Program-made: the position numbers and the translations under genes
The notes under the pieces: generated by a model
The model's input: the letters and a program-made list of their open reading frames with translations, nothing else
What the model was told of the DNA's origin: nothing
The model's database searches: none
Assembly (NCBI GenBank): GCA_036346225.1
Contig: JARFIW010001480.1
Coordinates: 8,525,001 to 8,589,000, forward strand
Direction: 5' to 3'
DNA: 64,000 nucleotides
Source: Platerodrilus igneus
Lineage: Eukaryota > Arthropoda > Insecta > Coleoptera > Lycidae
Shown: piece after piece, positions 22,766-35,203 of the stretch
Numbering within the stretch: position 1 is the first letter of the stretch
Layout: each line of letters begins with the position of its first letter

Positions 22766-24698
22766 CACTGCGGTCCATATGTATGGAATAAACAAATTTT
22801 TAGCGTTTTTATGTACTATTGGGAAAAAACCTGAAACAGGTCGATTTCTATTCTTAATTGACAATTTATAGTACGAAAATATTACCCCCTCTGAATTTAT
22901 AAGCATCCCCTCAAACATTTTAAATAAGAAAAGGAGTCGTGTGGCACCCTGTTTGAAAGAGATTTTAATTTTTTGTTTAGCAATATAAAGTTTTTTAAAC
23001 TTGGTGCAATCATAACCGAGAAATTAATTTTTACGATGTAAAATATTGATAATGTTTCCATCATAAAACTTTACGTATAATGAAGCAAAGAAAGTCACAT
23101 AATATTTAGAATATAATCAAATCTTTTCTTATCTGTTCTGCCTAGGAAAAAGTCGTTTAGGATACTAAAAAAATTAAACAAAAAAATCCAAATAAATAAT
23201 TTAATATCAATCTAGTAGATGACTGTACATTTGGTATTTATAAGTTACTGAAATGTGTCCCTATGTATATTGAAAAAGATTTGTGTGTGTATTTAATTTA
23301 ATTATGGCTAATTTATCAGAAACTCAGAGAATAGACATTTTAATTATTAGTTGCGGTAATAAAACGAGAAAAAGAAGGTTTGTGACATTTTTAATAATAA
23401 ATACCCTGGTCAACGCGTCTCACAGTCTGCAGTTAGCAACAATAAAAAAAATTCGTGAAAAACCTAGTAGAAATGTTAAATTTGACGAGGAGAAAAAGTT
23501 AGAGGAACTTTTAGAGATTGAGGAAAATCCGCCTAAGACAACTCGACAACTTGTCATCGGCAATGATGTAAGTAAATCATCGATTTTGAAAACTTTACAA
23601 TACCATCCTTACAAAGTTCAGTTGGTTCAGGAGTTAAGTGAGGACGATTCTCAAAGAAGGCTAGAATTCTGTGAATTGACGCTGGACAGAATGGAAGCAG
23701 ATTTGCAGTGCATAAACAAAATTGTTATTTCTGATGAAGCGACTTATCATTTAAACGGAACGGTTAACAAACAGAACACTAGATATTAGAAGAGGGAAAA
23801 TTCTCATTGGATGTGTGAAGTTCATACTCAATATCCTATAAAAGTGAGTTTTTGGGCTGGTATCATCAACAATAACATCATTGGGCCTTATTTTTGAAGG
23901 CACAGTTAATGGTAAGCTTTTATCTTTTTCGATGAACTTTTTAATACCTACATTAAAAAATTTTTCCCGATATTAATTATGTAAATGAAATAGATAGATC
24001 AATTTGGCACCAACAAGACGAGTTAGAAATTATTTAAATGAGGTTTTCCTCAATAAGTAGATAGGAAGATGTGGAACAATTAAATGACCGGTGGGCTTAA
24101 TTCCCAATTTGACTAATCTGGATTATTTCTTAAGGGGCGATTTAAAATCCAAAGTATATTATAATAGACCAGACAATAGTGCTGATTTAAAAGTTAGGAT
24201 AACAGAAAAAATTAACAACATAACCCCTGTGGTCATACAAAATATTCTACGAGAATTTCAAGATCTCCTTGCTTATTGTCAAGAAGTGAATGGTAGTCAT
24301 TTTGAACATTTAATTTAACTGTAAATTAAATTGAAAAATATATTCTATATATTATGTGACATTCTTTGCTTCATTTTACGTAAAGTTTTGTGATGGAGGC
24401 ATTATCAAAATTTTACATCTTCAAAATTAATTTTCTCAGCTATGTTTGCACCAAATTTAAAAAACTTTATATTGCTAAACGGAAAATTAAAATCACCTTC
24501 AAACAAGGTGCCATACGGCCACCTTTCTTATTTAAAATTAGGAAGTGCTTATAATTCAGAGAGGGTACAGAAGATGGGTAATATTTTCATACTATAAATT
24601 GTCAAATTAAGAATAGAAATCGCCCTTTTCCAGGTTTGTATCCAATAGTACATAATACCGCTAAAAATTAATTTCTTCCATACATATGGACAGCAGTG
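22766..24698 (+). mobile_element. Tc1/mariner-like element with long terminal inverted repeats
   Basis: This is a 1933-bp element flanked by TA (22764-22765 and 24699-24700). Its ends are inverted repeats beginning CACTGCGGTCCATATGTATG, with one mismatch on the other end. Similarity continues for roughly 350 bp inward on each side (to about 23112 and from about 24338). It carries one transposase relic. Its insertion splits the transposase at 22676-25340. Confidence 0.85.
23304..24318 (+). pseudogene. Tc1/mariner-like transposase (DUF4817-type helix-turn-helix)
   Basis: The chosen start, the ATG at 23304, gives MANLSETQRIDIL, the usual N-terminus of this group; a further in-frame ATG lies at 23283. 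Next are a TTRQLVIGNDVSKSSILKTL helix-turn-helix, HPYKVQLVQELSEDDSQRR, and IVISDEATYHLNG with the first catalytic Asp and a conserved Glu. TAG at 23787 replaces the expected Trp codon, and the frame stays open to 23897. After a damaged middle (about 23900-24090) the C-terminal part reads LDYFLRGDLKSKVYYNRP and ends QEVNGSHFEHLI at 24318. The central catalytic Asp region is lost. Confidence 0.85.
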
Positions 24699-24700
24699 TA

Positions 24701-25340
24701 TGTTAAAAGCTACTCAAATGAACGCCTTCCGAACTACTGTGTGTTCATTAGAATGCACAACGCATATACAGCAGTAGATTACCAGGCAGAAGTGTTGGCG
24801 GCGCAAACGACGTGCTGGATGAAATCAATGCAGATCGGACCACCTCAGTACACATTATTTACCGTCAAACCAGAATCTCGAAAATTACAACCCATCCAGT
24901 GCTTAAAAACGATCAAATTCACCCTTATAATGTCCAACGGCTGCAAACACTGCAGTCGGGGGACTACCATGGTATGCTAGTCTTTCGAATTTGTTTAATA
25001 AAATCTTACGGAACGATACATCTGCAGGTCGGAAAGATGGATTTTTAAATCTCCATTTGAAAATTCCCATTAAATTCGACAGCAGAGATCCCATGTTCAA
25101 TTTAAAATAAATTACTGGACTGGCATCTTAAACGGGGAGATTGTAGGACACATTGAAATGTTTGAAACGTTAAAAGGGGAACGATATCTGTAGAATGGAG
25201 GAGTACTATGTGGTTGCAGGACGACGGGTATCCTGCTCACCACGCAGTGCAAAAACGATGGATCGGACGCTTGGGACCAATTGTGTGGCCCCATGGTCCC
25301 TTGATTTAAACCACGATTATTATTTCTCACGCAAACATTG
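24701..25340 (+). pseudogene. Tc1/mariner-like transposase, C-terminal part
   Basis: This continues the relic begun at 22676. Pieces are NERLPNYCVFIRMHNA, VLDEINADRTTSVHII, IHPYNVQRLQTLQSGDYH, YWTGILNGEIVGHIE, WLQDDGYPAHHAVQKRW (second catalytic Asp) and GRLGPIVWPHGPLDLNHDYY (region of the third acidic residue). Frameshifts separate them. It is a different lineage from the inserted element. Confidence 0.78.
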
Positions 25341-25860
25341 AGTTCCCAGGCTATAATAATGCAGCTGTGTTTAGCGGTTTCGGCCGCGGAGCGTAGAAAA
25401 ATGTGTGGGGGCTACGGCGTGAGAACTAAACCTCTTAAAGGACAGGAATTTACTATCGACATTTGCGGGGGTGGACGTGCGTGAAATTTCAGTTTAGCGA
25501 AGCGATTCCCTTTCCTTTCCTTCCTCTATCTAAATATATCCGTGCTTCGTCGTACTACATCTAGACCACACCAGGAAGAAACATCAAAAACCCGTTAGTA
25601 CATGACTTGGCCCTGAGTTATTAATTTGTGTACCTTGCTCGCGACGATTACTCATGCAACCTAATTTATAGGCGAATCCTTTTTACGCCAGGGTTATGCA
25701 TGATTAATCAACGCCGGGAAAGTTCAATTTCACTTATTTTATACCGAAACTACCGTAAACATAACAAGCTACAACGAAATGTCTTAAGTTAGCAAGTTAA
25801 TCGAAACATAGAATTAAGCCATTAAAATTTTCGCGCAATAATTTTTTATATAATTATCGT
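25341..25860. other. Unassigned stretch with GC-richer start
   Basis: Bases 25375-25500 are less AT-rich than the surroundings. No coding motif or repeat partner was found in the window. Confidence 0.4.
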
Positions 25861-25861
25861 C

Positions 25862-26800
25862 AAGTTGGTTTCTGTTTTCGGTAATGAAGCACCACAGCAG
25901 TCAACAATTTCTCGTAGGTATGGGGAATTCAAATGTGGACGAACTAGTCTTAGCGACTATCCAAGAGAAGGTGTACCAAAAACGGTAGTCACTTAGGAAA
26001 ATGTCGGTGCTGTGCGTAAGCTCATCAACGCCGATCGACACGTGATATATCGTGAAATTAAGGCATCATCCGGAATTTCAAAGATTTCAACTCAAAAATT
26101 TTGCAAGAAGATTTGTATGTAAAAAATTAGTTTTCCGTTGGATACCGCATCTGTTGACCGAAGAACAGAAAACAGGTGGATAAATTGGTGTCAAAAAACT
26201 CTATATCACCTCAACGCAGGAAACTCTAAAAACGTGGTGATGAATCTAGGATTTAGTCATGTCAACCAGAAAATAAGCGTCAGCCGTTTGTTTTGGGGTT
26301 CCAAGGTGTAAAAAAAAAGTCGACAAAAGGCATCCTCTCGAAGTGCCCCCAAAAAGATGGTCGCAACATTTGTCTCGAAAACAGATCATGTAGTAAAAAT
26401 TCCTCTACAAGATCAAAAAACTGTTACTGCCCATTTGTTTGCCGCAACTTATCGGGGAGCTTCGAAAAACCAACCCTGAACGACGAATCACCCCCCACCA
26501 AGACAATGCAAGTTCGTACACAGCTGGCAAGATAATTGAATTTTCAACGCAACAAAACGTCGAATTGTTAGACTATCCTCCGTACAGTCCCGATCTAAGT
26601 CCCAACGATTTCTATGCCTTTCCGAAAATCGAGTACTGACTAAGAGGTCAAAGATTCCTGCCGTCAGAAGAAGCAGTCGATGCCTTCAAAAATGCAATTT
26701 TAATTCTACCAACAAACAAATAAAATAACTGCTTCCAAAGTTGGTTCGAGCGCATGCAAAAGTGCATTAATCTTCGTGGAGAATACTTTGAAAAAGTCTT
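25862..26800 (+). pseudogene. mariner transposase relic
   Basis: Pieces in shifting frames match mariner transposases. APQQSTISRRYGEFKCGRTS is an N-terminal helix-turn-helix segment, followed by NVGAVRKLINADRHVIYREI. Later come MPQLIGELRKTNPERRITPH, HQDNASSYTAGKIIEF (catalytic Asp in H-x-D-N-A) and LLDYPPYSPDLSPNDFY. The spacing of the last two motifs fits the D34D class. The C-terminal stretch near 26660-26790 includes FKNAILILP. Multiple stops make it inactive, and terminal inverted repeats were not identified. Confidence 0.85.
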
Positions 26801-27266
26801 TAGAAGCTATTTACTGTTTTATTCCAGCTCTATATGCAAAAGTTAAAAGACAACCCTCGTATTGCACACTTTTAGACGTTGAAAAGACACCTCTGAGGAA
26901 CCTAACCCGTAAAGAATATACGCATTAAAGGAATAAAAAACTGATATTATACCTTTATAAGTCGTATCTACGCAACAATTAAATAATAAACTACCACAGG
27001 GGTTCATTCCTAAGAGTAAAATCAACACACTTTGAAGATTACTTTAAAATGATAAAGATTCTGTAGCGGTACAGTGAAATGACGTTATATACACATGGGA
27101 TATAAAAGGAGTTGCAACGCGTGACGTTATTTTGCATAAAAATGAAGTCCTAAGATTACATTTATTAGTTTCGGGAGGCTATTAATTATTAATTTAGGAT
27201 GGACAGAATGAATGTGAACACACCGGGTATATTGAGCTTTTAAGAATATTTACTGCTAAGTAAAGA

Positions 27267-27301
<35 letters not shown>

Positions 27302-28370
27302 CTTTGATTGCTATGAATAAAAAATAATGTAAATCAACAAGTTTCTGAACAGCGAATTATAAATAAAACAGAGCAGAAGGGGCAGTTCAGCCACTAAGTT
27401 TTCTTGAGCTGTTCTTCCACTGAAACTAGCGAGTAAATTCAAATATACCTCACTTCAAGTAACACCAAGCAAAGTTAAAGTCTTACAATAAAAACTGTAA
27501 TAGAATTCGTAAATACAACATTCAGTTTTTTAACACACTTATCAGAATTTTCCAGTCTGTAGGAGTACCCGCCAAAGGTGAACATTAAATGTAGATGGAG
27601 AAAGAAATTTGAGATCCCGCTTAAGACGATTATACAATTATAATGCCGTAGGAAAATGGGTGTTTGAAAGCCTCCGTAGCATGGCAAAGCAATGTATGTA
27701 GTCTCTTAAACCTTCAATTAAGATCGTGTAGCGGATTAATTTTTATAGTTCACCAAAGTTGTTACACACTTCGAGCCCCACGTTTTACGCGCTAATGTCA
27801 TGAATTAAGTATTAAAAATTAAAGTTAAAATGTAACGTATTAATTTTTAACCCCACGACGTTGGGCGTCAATGTAGGGTAATTAAATAATGAGAAGTTGG
27901 AACTATAAAACTTCCTGCTTCGGTCGCTATCTTGACTATTACCCCTACGAGATCATGAGAAGGGCAGGGTTGAAAAATTCTTCGTTAAATCAAAAATTAA
28001 ATAAAGTAAAGTTAGACGCCACTGTATCTAGCAAGTATTAAAAAAGGTATTTTAGAGTAAATACTAAAACCTTCTTGGAATAAATTTTTTAAAACTTTTA
28101 TTTACTTTACTTAGAACATGAAACCTGTTAGAATCAGAAAATACCTATTGTATAACAAATTACTTTTATCAAAAAAAAAAATTAAATCAATTCACAAAGT
28201 TTAGTGATATGAAACAAAATTATTATTTATAGAACATTTTTGTCTCTTAAGACTTGGATGAGTATCAGAACTGCTAATCGCGTACATACTTTAATTAATA
28301 TCTTTTTACAATAGTTATAGCTGTAAATTCTTAAATGTAAAATTTTAGCAATTATCACTTCTAAAGAAGC
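26801..28370. other. Non-coding stretch with one (ATT)n microsatellite
   Basis: No gene is supported. A pure ATT array lies at about 27266-27300. The remaining sequence is AT-rich and unassigned. Confidence 0.5.
27266..27300. repeat. (ATT)n microsatellite
   Basis: About eleven uninterrupted ATT units are visible. Confidence 0.95.
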
Positions 28371-28375
28371 AAATG

Positions 28376-28784
28376 TGTTCGGTCTCTTTGTCGCACGTTC
28401 GCGTGGTTAATTTTAAGTTATTTTAAATTTGTAGTTGTAAATCAAATAGTAAAACTGTCATCCCTTGTCCCCTTATATCCTGTCGTAAAAATTCCTTTGT
28501 GCATGTGTAAATAAGTTGAAAAGGGGTAGTGACAAAACACTCTCTCATCGATATCGAAGCGGAACGGTGGGTTGTTCGTTCGGTAAAGTGAGTTAGTCAA
28601 TAGTGCCGCTGAATGCGAATTTATTTGATAAACCCAAAAAACTCAGTGATAGTGCAAAGTAACACGTACTATAATTCACATACAGTCCACTTAGTTGAAG
28701 AGTAGGAACTACATCTTAGAACAAGAAAACAACTGCGGAGGTAAGTCGATATACAAATTTATAAGACGCCCCGCGCATTAAACA
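28376..28784 (+). mobile_element. BEL/Pao solo LTR with 5-bp TSD
   Basis: This begins TGTTCGGTCTC, ends CATTAAACA, and aligns along its length with the LTR at 3178-3576. It is flanked by AAATG at 28371-28375 and AAATG at 28785-28789, the 5-bp duplication usual for BEL/Pao. No internal element sequence follows, so recombination between two LTRs has removed the body. Sequence identity to the other LTR is moderate, so this insertion is not very recent. Confidence 0.88.
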
Positions 28785-29440
28785 AAATGCTTTGAATAAG
28801 AAAATTTACTATATAGTGCTAGGTTATAACTTAATAGGGTGCCGAGTCTTATAGACTACTAACATGGTTGCTTGGGGACATATCCCTAGTGGAAAAGGGG
28901 GATGTCAAAACAATGTATAGACCCTTTTGGGGTCCAGCAAAAAGTCACACCCTTAACCACTAGTGATTGGCGGGGGCCTTCAAGTTGGTCTGGCACAGGT
29001 TCCGGTTGTATGGTCACAAGACGTTGGATGTGTTAACACTACAGGGGGTTATGCGCATCAGCGACTTTCCAGGCCGCTTACCTCGAAGGTATAGTGGAAG
29101 TGAGCGGATCAAGAAAATTACTTCCCGGGACAATTCAAGCGGAAGTATCCGAACAAAACTTTCAATGCCCACGCGCCGTATGTGTGAAGCAAGTTAGAAA
29201 CTATGAGGTATTTCATGAACCATAAGGTGTTTACACAGACTTTAAAAGATTGAATTGTTATTTCTGACATTACAAACCAGGTTTCATAATAGCTGGAATG
29301 TATTCTGCAAAATTGTGGATACGAACTGTTGAACTTAACCTTGTGATTGAATCAAATTAGAAAATAACGAACTTGTTTTCTATATGGGACCAAGAACTTA
29401 TTAAAAATTGAGGATCGACCTAATGCTGTAAATAAGTGGT
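28785..29440. other. Unassigned stretch
   Basis: A GC-richer segment at 28960-29180 has an open frame of 76 codons, but it shows no motif I recognise and has no partner in the window. Confidence 0.4.
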
Positions 29441-29444
29441 CTGA

Positions 29445-29990
29445 ACCGATTTTTTCAATTTTTAGGGTTCCGTACTTATAAGGTATAACGAAACCTTTAT
29501 AAGATCACTCTCGTGTCCGTCCGTCCGTCTGTCACAGATGTTTTTCTCGAAAACTATAAAATGTAGGAATTTGAAATTTGGCACTACGCTAGGTCTTGAT
29601 GGCGCGCACATAGATCGACAGTCAGAAAATAAAGAAACAAATTTTAGATTAAAATGGCGGGGGTTAATTCGGTCAAAAGAAAAAAAGGTTTAATAAATGT
29701 ATCGTGTGAGGTATCATTTGAAAGAGGATTCTAAAAGGCTTCTAAAAGTATTCTTTTATAATTTTCGGTTCAGTAGTCTTCATGATATAGTTTAAAATGT
29801 GCCAAAAATGACTGCTGCCCCCCCGCCGTTCTCCTACATTTCCAAAGTTATAATTTTGATTTTAATATGGATAGTAGCTATTGAGTCATAGATTATCGAA
29901 AAACTGCAAGTTTTTTTGACAGTGTAATAGTGCAGGGAAGAAAACTTTTTTTAAACACAGTAATAGACAACGTATTTACTAATGTACCAG
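29445..29990. repeat. Candidate dispersed insect repeat (GGGTTCCGTA... CCGTCCGTCTGTC)
   Basis: TTTTTAGGGTTCCGTACTTA at about 29458 is followed within 75 bp by GTCCGTCCGTCCGTCTGTCA. This motif pair recurs in many insect genomes in my recollection. About 250 bp further on, around 29800, CCAAAAATGACTGCTGCCCC looks like more of the same unit. Classification and ends are unknown. Confidence 0.4.
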
Positions 29991-32900
29991 TACAATGTGG
30001 GACAATATATTTAATTTTCAGTTATCACAATCAAATTTGGATAAGATTTAAATATACGCTGCATGACGTCTCACACAATAAACATAAACACCTACAACCT
30101 ATGAAATGACGAAATAACTATTCAGAACATTACATTTGACTTTCCAAAGCTCCATCTGACGGTACTACATTGATCAGGCAGCAAGTCTTTTACCTGGAAA
30201 TTTTGAATTTTGCAAAAGCTCTTGCTATTCCTAGCAAGGTTTAACGGGTAGTGGCAAGGGGAGTCGTTATTAGATGAAGATTAACAAAAAGCCGATGCTC
30301 TCCTGAAGGAATGACTCGAATATTACCATCATTTGAGAAATAAATTAAGAAATAATTTTCTTTTGTCAACATTTTTAGGACAAGAGTTATGTATTTTTTA
30401 TAGTTACATATGTACGGTTGTTGTAAATTTTCTTGAAACGTGTTTTTGTGTCACTTATAAATACAAGGGCGGATCCTCTATAGTCTATATTGTGTACCAT
30501 TAATTTGTAAATGTCGCTTCTCTTAGGAACATAAAAATTCTAAATATCAAAACAATCTAAATGATAAATCGATCTTCTGTAATTATGTATATGCTGTTTG
30601 TTATTAAGTTACTTTGCTTAATAAAGGTTTTTCATGGGGGCGTTATTAATGAATTTAAAAATTTGTTAATTTTTTAAAACACATTTCTTCGGAATGTGGC
30701 CCTTTTTTTCCTTTGCATAGTTGCAGTATTCACATGATCTCGAATGCTAAGTACTCTTTAACATTGAATAATGGCTGCAAATGTAGAACCTTTTAATCTT
30801 CTGCAGTTCAGGTAAATAAGCTAATATTCCGTGTCAGAAAATGAAGTTATATTTTTTTGTTGCTCGCCGTTCCATTAACCGCTGGTACGCATTTTCGTAT
30901 ATTTCGAGGTACTTTTGGGCCAGTAAGATGCGCTAACTGAAATTTCATTATTCATGTTCAAATTGTATTAATACCAGGTTGACATATACTACCTCAGATA
31001 CTGAATGACAGAAATTACGACTGTAGGAACAGCACCTAAAGTTTTAAATTAAGCATTACCGGTATCGAAAAGTATAGAACTTACAGCTGTGTGTGTAAAA
31101 TAATTCCCATGAAGAATGCATTGCATTTTACGCATCGATTCAATGGAACTGTGTGAAGTGTGATCAAAGTGTAACATCACCACAGTGTTACTTACGTACG
31201 AGAAAAAATTTTTTCGGCAACTGTTCAGTATCTTGGGGTCTTTTTTGGATAATGTCGATTTCGGAGCTCTGAGTCGAAGCTTCTCTGACAGATTTTGCTT
31301 CAACCGAAAAACATTGCCATTTTACAAATACAAATAGCTCCTGGCAACACAGCATACAACAAACAATGAAACAGGTATACCAAAGCTGTTAAATGATCAA
31401 ATTCGCTGAACAAAAGAAAATTCTTCACGTAATTTACTGTACAATATGAATGTGTCAAAAATCGATCGATATTAGAAACAAACGATTGAATACGCGTGAT
31501 TAATTTACATAAATGTATTATTTTCGTTACTGCCAGTATCAAGCAATTAAGTTTATAAATGTCATGCTGAGATATTACAGATTACGGTCTAGTTATAAAC
31601 TAAATCGATAACGTACGAGCTTCAACTATACCATCACTTCAAAATTATAATAATAAGCGTGTGCCAATGACATTCATTTTGTCAACCGATGCTATTAATA
31701 AAATGGAAGAGCTATCAGCAGTCGAGAAATCAATAATCATCCGCATAAATGCATCTCGGGAGACTTTCAAGTTACTTCCCTGACATTTCTGAAAAGGTCG
31801 TTTACGTGTATAACAATTTAAGAGCCGAAAATTGTTTTGTATTGCTTCCATAAAAATTTAATAGAAAACCCATTCCTTTTTTCATTAATGTTTAGTGAAG
31901 GGCGGAATAGATTCTAGACACGAAACCTCAGAAATCTCGATAGAACAACCAACCCATTACATAAATATTTTAGTAACACGAAATCTATTTCCGTTGAAAT
32001 TCGATAGCTAGAGAATGTCAACTGCAATTACTTGGTGCCTAGACAATTATATTGATTGCAACTTGCAAGTGACACAGTTTCAGGTACCCCAGGAGTTAGC
32101 GCACCCTACTCATGGATATCCCCTCCCACATACATTAACGGATTTTAAGAAATTGCATTATTGGAAAGTTATATACAGTTAGTCACAATAAATCGAATAA
32201 ACAAATGCACTACTTGCCAAAATACTGTTTTAATAAAACGACTAAAGAAGCCCAACTTTCATACACCGTTGCATTAAACGCTCAACAGAATATAATGTAA
32301 TTAAGCGTATTTCAAGTGGCAATATGAAATTGTAATCAGAAACTGTTTCTGGCGCTGTCAGTATTTTTTTCTTGAAATGAAGTCACGGATATGGAAATCT
32401 TCTAATATTTTCTATATAATAATTTAATTGACGGTTTCACAACGCATTTTAACTGATCGAAAATGTTTCAAACTGTAGAGGAAAAAGCAATAGCCTTTTC
32501 CAGTAATATAAAAATATCAATGTTGCAATAGTTTCCAAATTAATTAATGAATTACAATATATAAAAATGTGTCTATACAAGACGCCAAATTTATAAATGT
32601 ACATCATTAACTAACTTCTTTATTATTGAAACTACAATGTCGGTTAAATTAGCAACAGAGCTAAGTATTTTTTTGCTGTTACAGGTGATGAAAACAAAAA
32701 GAAATTAAACGTTGCATTTCCAAGTTAATTGTGAAAAAAAATTTTTATTGAATATTTTTATACGAATAGATTAGAAATTCTATTTTGAACAAAAATTTCG
32801 ACCATATATTATCGACCGAAATGTGAAACTAACAATTATTGTTGTATTTTCGAAATAAATAAGTTGGCGCTGAATTTCCGAACGGGGCCATTGTTTCGAA

Positions 32901-35148
32901 TATTTATTTCAGTATGTCTTAAGCGTACCTACAACTGTCTGCGATTGCTAAATAATAATCTTGATTTTTAAACCATAAAATTAACTTTTTAATAATGTCA
33001 CGATTTATTTGTATTCTTATAAACGGTATATCTAATTATAGCTGTCTAGTTGCACTGAATATTTACGATTTTACAACGATAGATATATTTTTGTCGTTAG
33101 TTAGCTACTTTGCTCGCAACACATGCTACTCACATTCTCTCTTACTTTTAAGTTTTAATTAACGCCAATTGTATATGCTGAAGTATAAACTGAATGAATC
33201 CCAAATTAATGATGTAAATGCATTATTTCGAGATTTCTATTTAACTACATAACTTCCAGGTACTCATAAGCTATAACACAAAAGGTATAGACAACACACA
33301 AAACAAGTGAGCAGTCAAGATGGCACCATAAAATAGTTAGGAACTTGAATAGAAACCCCAATATAGTGATTACTTACAACATTTTATAATCAGTAACTAA
33401 AATTTAAAATCGGTAAATCCAATTAAACAATATTAAGTTGTAAATGTAACGCTATGTCAAAAATAACCACACCACTGTATCTGGATTGTTTAGGACCAAA
33501 TAACGTAATAGTATATTACATACTAAGGAACATAAGTAGGATTTACGATGACGAGACGGACTGCAAAATGTCGAGCCAGCGTAAATCCCTTACGTCCCAC
33601 GGAATGCATCTTATTTTTTTCCCTACCTCTAAATTCCAAATCATTAAAGATGCCCTTAAATTAAGTTTAAAATTCAAATAAGAATAGAGAATTATTTATG
33701 TAGACTTAGACTCGTAACTATGGATTTGTAATCATGGCTGCTTTCATTTGGATGACAATCACTTACGTCCCAAGGGAAGTGGGTAAAAATGTACGTCCTG
33801 CTTCACAGTCATCCTAGTAAATGCAATTTACGGAAGGCCGTCTCAGTGACGTAAGTGTCACACTTAAGGCTAAGATAGGGGAAAAAACTAATTAAGTATT
33901 GGTACTCTAGCGCAGCATATGATCTTATCATGAAGACATCCAGTTAAAGATTACTTTAAAAACAGGCGTTATTGCAGCACAATTACTGTTACTCTGATAA
34001 AAAATAAAGTAAGGCAAGTTAAAAGTGAAGTTAAACGCCTAAAGAGACATACGCTTGCTGGAAACTTAGAGAGCCTCACTATCATTCGTTAGGGTTTATA
34101 TACCCTTCGTTTTGCCCCTCTAAAGCTTGTTAATTCTATCAATACAAACAAACATTCAATTCTTGAAACTTTCAACGGTTAGATTTTTTTCACAAATTCT
34201 AGAAACAACAACTCCAACGGCCAAGGAAATTTTAGAAATTTTTCCTCGCGTTACAAGCTAACGTATACATTTTTGTGTATGTCACTCCCAACCGAAACCG
34301 ATTTTCTCAGAAAATTTAAGTTTACGCTCACAACAACGCACGTACTATAAATATTTCTCTGAAAAGTTAACGTTTAAAACACGCCTCTAATAATACTCGT
34401 TATCTCTATCTTGCTTCAATACATACGCGCTAAATCACCTGTATATCTTGTCTGTTATCCCCGTTGTTCCTGACCGTTAAAGTTCCATCTCTGCTTATCG
34501 CACTCATACCCACTTTATCACACAATCGCTCTCTTTGTTTACTGGTTTGCAAGTTCCACTCAAACGGACAAAATCACCCGCTCTTCTTAAGTTTAAACTA
34601 TATCTATGTTAACACGTGATACTTCCATCTTCTACGCATTCAAACAAATAACCCAACTTTGTTTCTCTATTGGCAAGCAATATTTGTAACTGCCTAAACC
34701 CCTAAAACTATAAATTCATTTTTAATTGACGGCCGTCTTACTAACCCTACTAAGAATTGCCTGTTATCTGTGTCGTCTTATCTTGTAACGATACTCAAAA
34801 AGCTTCGTTCGAATATAACTGCCAACGATTTGAAATGCTCAAGCTCTTTTTAGGATATATACATCCCTCTTTTGCTACAATTCAACTTTGAAGTTTACCT
34901 TGGTTTATAATATGAAATTTACAATGCTTTATACTTTTTAAATACAATAGTAAAAATATGTTTATGATATAAACAAGCTATTTGTAATTAATATTCATAA
35001 TTAAAGGATGATGCTAAATTAACTTTTAGCTTACTGAAATTACTCTAAAGAAAAGCGTTTCACCTTGTTATTTGAATTTTATATACAGAATCCTGAAATA
35101 ATTACCAAATTGAATACAAATACTGTTTCAAACCCCCAAATATCACGT

Positions 35149-35150
<2 letters not shown>
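29991..35150. other. 5 kb AT-rich stretch, nothing recognised
   Basis: No gene, element end or RNA gene is supported. Short open frames here have no recognisable motif. It could be intergenic or the inside of a large intron. Confidence 0.4.

Positions 35151-35199
<49 letters not shown>
35151..35199. repeat. (TA)n microsatellite
   Basis: A 49-bp pure AT/TA array directly abuts the outer end of the left arm of the fold-back palindrome. Confidence 0.95.
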
Positions 35200-35201
<2 letters not shown>

Positions 35202-35203
35202 AC

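Noticed and set aside
22409..22918. Secreted or membrane protein gene suggested by hydrophobic frames
   Set aside because: The frames overlap the inner transposon's inverted end and the outer transposase start, which account for the sequence.
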